NCBI GenBank assembly: GCA_028693695.1
Contig: JAQUUV010000118.1
Location: 1 to 6,487 of the forward strand
Source: Syntrophomonas sp.
Lineage (GTDB): Bacteria; Bacillota; Syntrophomonadia; Syntrophomonadales; Syntrophomonadaceae
Length of the DNA stretch: 6,487 nt
Direction: 5' to 3'
Positions 4,380 to 6,487 of the stretch are shown here, piece after piece. Position 1 is the first letter of the stretch. The number at the start of each line of letters is the position of its first letter. The notes under the pieces were generated by a model. That model was not told the origin of the DNA, made no database searches, and was given only the letters and a program-made list of their open reading frames with translations. The position numbers and the translations under genes are program-made.

Positions 4380-5783
4380 TTACTGTACAACCTGCTTCCT
4401 GTCCTCATTGATATTCCCTCTGGCTATCGAAGCAAACACCCCTATGAAGCACAACAGAGAGAATAGAATAAAAGCGATGTGAATACACTGCATCAAGTTG
4501 TTGGGATTAACACTACTTAATTGAGCATTACCTATATAAATCGCCATCAACAAGGTTACTAACGCCATGCTTAATGCCTGACCCACCAGCCTCATGGTCC
4601 CTAATGTTGAAGAAGCAATTCCATAGAGCCGGGGCTGAACCGAACCCATGACCGCATTCGTATTGGGCGATGAAAAGAGAGCAAACCCCAGCCCAATCAA
4701 TGTCAGGTTCGCCACTATTAGAAACAACGGCGTTTTAACGCCCAGGAAAACAAAGAAAAAAATGCCCACGGTGCTTAAGGCCATTCCCGCTGAAGCCACC
4801 AGGCGCGGCTCCACCCGGTCAGACAGAGTGCCCGCCAGAGGGGAAAATAAAGCCATAACCAGGGGTTGAGCTAGAAGAATCATACCAGCTGCCTGGGAAC
4901 TATGGCCCAATATCACCTGCAGGTAAAGTGACATTAAAAAGCCCAACGCAAAAGTTGCGCTGTAGTTTATCATGGTCGCCAGATTCGAAAAAGCAAAGGT
5001 AATATTCTGGACAAATAATCTCATTTCTATTATTGGATGTACCTGCCGCAGCTCATAGCGAACAAAAAAGGCTATCAAGGCCAATCCTAGAAGGGCAATA
5101 TACCTGGACCATGATGATGAAGCAATAGATGACATTCCGTACAAGAAGGCCACCAGTCCCAGCACATAAAGCAGACTGCCTGCCAGGTCGAATTTTTCTC
5201 CTTCAGCTCCCTTCCATTCGCCTTTTAAATTTGCCGCCGTATATATGGGTACAACAAAACTTAGAAATGCTATGAAATAGAAAATACTTCTCCAACCCAT
5301 ATTATGGTTCATCCATCCACCCAAAACAGGTCCCAGCGATAGGCCAATATAGGTACTCGCCACGGACAATCCCAGTGCTTTTCCTCTTCTATTAGGAGGA
5401 AAAACGGATGTCAATATTGCCATAGACGTGCTAAAAATCATAGCCGAAGCAATTCCTTGTAATAAGCGAAAAGCTATCAACAGCTGTATGGATCTGGTCA
5501 GAGCACATAGAAGAGAGAACAACGAAAACAGCGCAAGCCCACCTAGAAATACCTTCCTGCGTCCAACAATGTCCGCCAACCGGCCGAAAGGCAGCAGAAA
5601 GGCAGCAGAGGCTAGAAGATAACTGGTTACCACCCAGCTCAGAAGGAGTGCACTGCTCTGAAATTCCTTTCCTAGCGAAGGTAAGGCCAAATTAACAGCG
5701 CTTCCTATGAAAGGAACCAAAAAAGCTGTACTCATGACGGCAACCAGAGTAGCTCTTTCCCGGGCGGTATCAGTTTTTTCCAC
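4380..5783 (-). CDS. MFS multidrug efflux-type transporter (DHA2/EmrB-QacA-like)
   Basis: This 467-residue inner-membrane protein of the major facilitator superfamily is probably a 14-helix DHA2 exporter. Motif A is GRLADIVGRRK at 67-77, motif B begins RLLQG at 106-110, and motif C is GLSLGPVLGG at 147-156. Length and the acidic-poor central region fit EmrB/QacA relatives. In helix 1 the usual Asp of the LDxTIVNVALP signature is replaced by Ile (FIGSAVNLALP, 25-35), so proton coupling may differ from EmrB. The start is GTG, with GGAGG seven bases before it. The substrate cannot be told; drug or metabolite export is inferred from family. It is first in a probable two-gene unit with the EamA permease. 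No MarR- or TetR-type regulator gene is adjacent in the window. Confidence 0.9.
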   Translation of the reverse strand: MEKTDTARERATLVAVMSTAFLVPFIGSAVNLALPSLGKEFQSSALLLSWVVTSYLLASAAFLLPFGRLADIVGRRKVFLGGLALFSLFSLLCALTRSIQLLIAFRLLQGIASAMIFSTSMAILTSVFPPNRRGKALGLSVASTYIGLSLGPVLGGWMNHNMGWRSIFYFIAFLSFVVPIYTAANLKGEWKGAEGEKFDLAGSLLYVLGLVAFLYGMSSIASSSWSRYIALLGLALIAFFVRYELRQVHPIIEMRLFVQNITFAFSNLATMINYSATFALGFLMSLYLQVILGHSSQAAGMILLAQPLVMALFSPLAGTLSDRVEPRLVASAGMALSTVGIFFFVFLGVKTPLFLIVANLTLIGLGFALFSSPNTNAVMGSVQPRLYGIASSTLGTMRLVGQALSMALVTLLMAIYIGNAQLSSVNPNNLMQCIHIAFILFSLLCFIGVFASIARGNINEDRKQVVQ

Positions 5784-5790
5784 CTTATAT

Positions 5791-5795
5791 CCTCC
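5791..5795 (-). promoter_or_regulatory. ribosome binding site that fixes the GTG start of the MFS gene
   Basis: Read on the minus strand the site is AAAAAGGAGG with seven bases to GTG at 5783-5781. The next Met is residue 17, inside helix 1 and without a ribosome site, so the GTG is preferred. Confidence 0.75.
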
Positions 5796-5849
5796 TTTTT
5801 GTTATGATTTTACCGGTATTGCAACTCCCTCCTCTTAGCTTCGCTCTTT

Positions 5850-5878
5850 ATTATACCCCGAATTTGAGCGGCACGAAA
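5850..5878 (-). promoter_or_regulatory. candidate promoter of the MFS-EamA unit
   Basis: A perfect -10 box TATAAT lies on the minus strand at 5855-5850. The -35 region 17 bases upstream reads TTTCGT and matches poorly, so an activator may be needed. The resulting leader of about 60 bases contains the palindrome TACCGGTA (5811-5818) and an extra GGAGG-like stretch near 5826-5832. Confidence 0.4.
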
Positions 5879-6176
5879 TGAATAGCTGGACTTAAGACAA
5901 TTTGACTAATATATGGATATATATGTCATGATTTCAAGAGAAAATGAGAACAATCACGAGCAGGAAAAACCCTTGCTATTGTCGTTATCACCCCTTACAA
6001 TGAAGTTACTAGGAAATAGGCTTAGCCTAAAGTACTGGGAAGCACCCTGAACCATTCCAGGCTGGGAAAGAGATATTTAGCCCTAGGCCAGATTCTTCAA
6101 AACCAGCAGAGTTATTTATCAAAATGGAGTCTTATCCAGGAGATAAGAGGACAGGATGTAAAACTGGAAGGGAAAC

Positions 6177-6257
6177 GGTAAACCCCCACACGATGGCAAT
6201 AGAGTCGCAGTGCTCGAGCCACAGGCCACAGGTCAAGATTAGGGGGAATGGTTTATC
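6177..6257 (+). repeat. long-range stem GGTAAACC / GGTTTATC
   Basis: GGTAAACC (6177-6184) pairs with GGTTTATC (6250-6257) over eight base pairs with one wobble. It is continued by CCC (6185-6187) with GGG (6244-6246), with three bases bulged on the 3' side. The enclosed loop has its own TGGC/GCCA pairing (6194-6197 with 6218-6221). The arms are over 60 bases apart, which is unusual for chance pairing and supports a folded RNA. Confidence 0.45.
6218..6231. repeat. tandem repeat GCCACAG x2
   Basis: Two identical 7-base units sit back to back inside the loop of the 6177-6257 stem. They may result from slippage in one branch of the folded structure. Confidence 0.5.
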
Positions 6258-6280
6258 AGGGTGACTAATAGAAGGAGGGC

Positions 6281-6298
6281 GTACTGAGTGTACAGTAC
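6281..6298 (+). repeat. hairpin GTACTG / CAGTAC beside a short SD-led frame
   Basis: GTACTG (6281-6286) and CAGTAC (6293-6298) are perfectly complementary around a 6-base loop. AAGGAGG stands directly before it at 6272-6278. A GTG at 6288, nine bases after that site, opens a 7-codon frame (reads MYSTSPN) that stops at 6309-6311, one base before the terminator hairpin. The hairpin would hide this start. Confidence 0.4.
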
Positions 6299-6311
6299 AT
6301 CCCCAAATTAG

Positions 6312-6352
6312 AAGGGCTGGCGAATCACAGAAGTGAGGATGCTGGCCCTTTT
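6312..6352 (+). terminator. probable intrinsic terminator
   Basis: AGGGCTGGC (6313-6321) pairs with GCTGGCCCT (6341-6349), including two G-T wobbles. It is capped by TCAC/GTGA around AGAA. The stem ends in TTTT (6349-6352), followed by AATTTAATT. The T-run is short, so termination may be partial, but no gene lies before it on this strand, pointing to a non-coding transcript. Confidence 0.6.
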
Positions 6353-6391
6353 AATTTAATTCTTTAATATTCACCCTGATTTAGCTCCTTG

Positions 6392-6403
6392 AATTGGCCA
6401 ATT
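6392..6403. repeat. 12-bp palindrome AATTGGCCAATT
   Basis: The palindrome is perfect and lies 40 bases after the terminator at 6312-6352. It is a plausible operator for a gene beyond the right edge of the window, but no regulator family is recognised. Confidence 0.4.
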
Positions 6404-6442
6404 AACAAACCCTCTGTGGGCTAATACTTGCAATTAAGACTT

Positions 6443-6463
6443 CTGGTTAAGGCAACTGGTTAA
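6443..6463. repeat. direct repeat CTGGTTAA x2
   Basis: CTGGTTAA at 6443-6450 recurs at 6456-6463 with GGCAA between, a 13-base period. Together with the inverted repeat that follows, this suggests a regulatory region for a gene outside the window. Confidence 0.5.
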
Positions 6464-6465
6464 TC

Positions 6466-6481
6466 GTGATTTCGTCATCAC
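6466..6481. repeat. inverted repeat GTGAT / ATCAC
   Basis: GTGAT (6466-6470) and ATCAC (6477-6481) are perfect complements around six bases. The layout resembles a dimeric helix-turn-helix protein site. The window ends six bases later, so its target is unseen. Confidence 0.35.
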
Positions 6482-6487
6482 TAATAA

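Larger units (their letters stand above)
5930..6352 (+). ncRNA. candidate structured RNA of roughly 400 bases, family unknown
   Basis: The 5' edge is uncertain: TTGACT at 5902-5907 is a good -35 box, but only a 19-base spacer gives a passable -10 (CATGAT). The 3' edge is the hairpin and T-rich tail at 6312-6352. In between are a TAGGC/GCCTA hairpin (6017-6029), a long-range stem closing 6177-6257, and a GTACTG/CAGTAC hairpin (6281-6298). I looked for the conserved cores of RNase P RNA, tmRNA, SRP RNA, group I introns and group II intron domain V and saw none. It may be an unknown RNA, a fragment of a ribozyme-type element, or a decayed gene. Confidence 0.3.
5784..6487. other. 704-base stretch without a confident gene
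   Basis: The first 100 bases hold the leader and promoter of the minus-strand MFS gene. From about 5930 to 6352 comes a purine-rich, compactly folded stretch ending in a terminator-like hairpin. The last 135 bases hold a 12-bp palindrome, a direct repeat and an inverted repeat, but no reading frame of note. Short open frames do exist: 40 codons from an ATG at 5928 to TGA at 6048-6050, an overlapping 78-codon frame open from 6031 to TGA at 6262-6264, and 51 codons from 6026 to TAA at 6179. None has a ribosome site. Confidence 0.65.

Noticed and set aside
3377..5783. The two transporters as accessory parts of the hydrogenase system
   Set aside because: They are on the opposite strand, converge on the operon, and belong to broad export families with no hydrogenase link.
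6170..6260. RNase P RNA, suggested by GGTAAACCCC
   Set aside because: The universal GAGGAAAGTC and ACAGAA...GGCTTA elements are absent, so the shared string is probably coincidence.

Overview
The window looks like chromosomal DNA of a low-to-mid GC anaerobic Firmicute, most likely a clostridial lineage of the Peptococcaceae or Syntrophomonadaceae type. This is inference. It rests on strong AAGGAGG-type ribosome binding sites, TTG and GTG starts, intrinsic hairpin/T-run terminators, and above all an oxygen-sensitive [FeFe] hydrogenase tied to a quinone-type cytochrome b. No rRNA, tRNA, CRISPR array, transposase or phage gene was recognised.

Layout. Bases 2-214 are the 3' end of a DUF1980/YcgQ-type (TIGR03943) gene. 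Bases 215-1039 hold no convincing gene but many structures: a candidate promoter, a short candidate RNA ending in a perfect hairpin/T-run, a second strong terminator, two further hairpins, and two tiny Shine-Dalgarno-led reading frames just before hydA. Bases 1040-3251 are a tight three-gene operon: hydA (H-cluster catalytic subunit), hydB (small subunit carrying the only Tat signal) and a four-helix cytochrome b. Bases 3252-3376 are a convergent spacer with hairpins. On the minus strand lie an MFS drug-efflux-type transporter (5783-4380, GTG start) and an EamA/DMT permease (4309-3377, TTG start), probably co-transcribed. Bases 5784-6487 hold no confident gene, but a compactly folded stretch of a few hundred bases ends in a terminator-like hairpin near 6350.

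How the genes work together. HydA and HydB match the two halves of the periplasmic Desulfovibrio-type enzyme. HydB supplies the Tat signal, so the folded heterodimer is expected to be carried across the membrane as one unit. The cytochrome b, with four histidines placed as in formate dehydrogenase gamma subunits, would anchor it and pass electrons between the HydA iron-sulfur clusters and menaquinone. The enzyme could take up H2, or in a syntroph produce it by reverse electron flow; the sequence does not show the direction. Maturases HydE, HydF and HydG are not in the window. The two transporters look unrelated to hydrogen metabolism.

The best candidates for undescribed biology are the structured leader before hydA and the two putative non-coding RNA regions (about 350-540 and about 5930-6352). 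None can be assigned to a known RNA family by eye.
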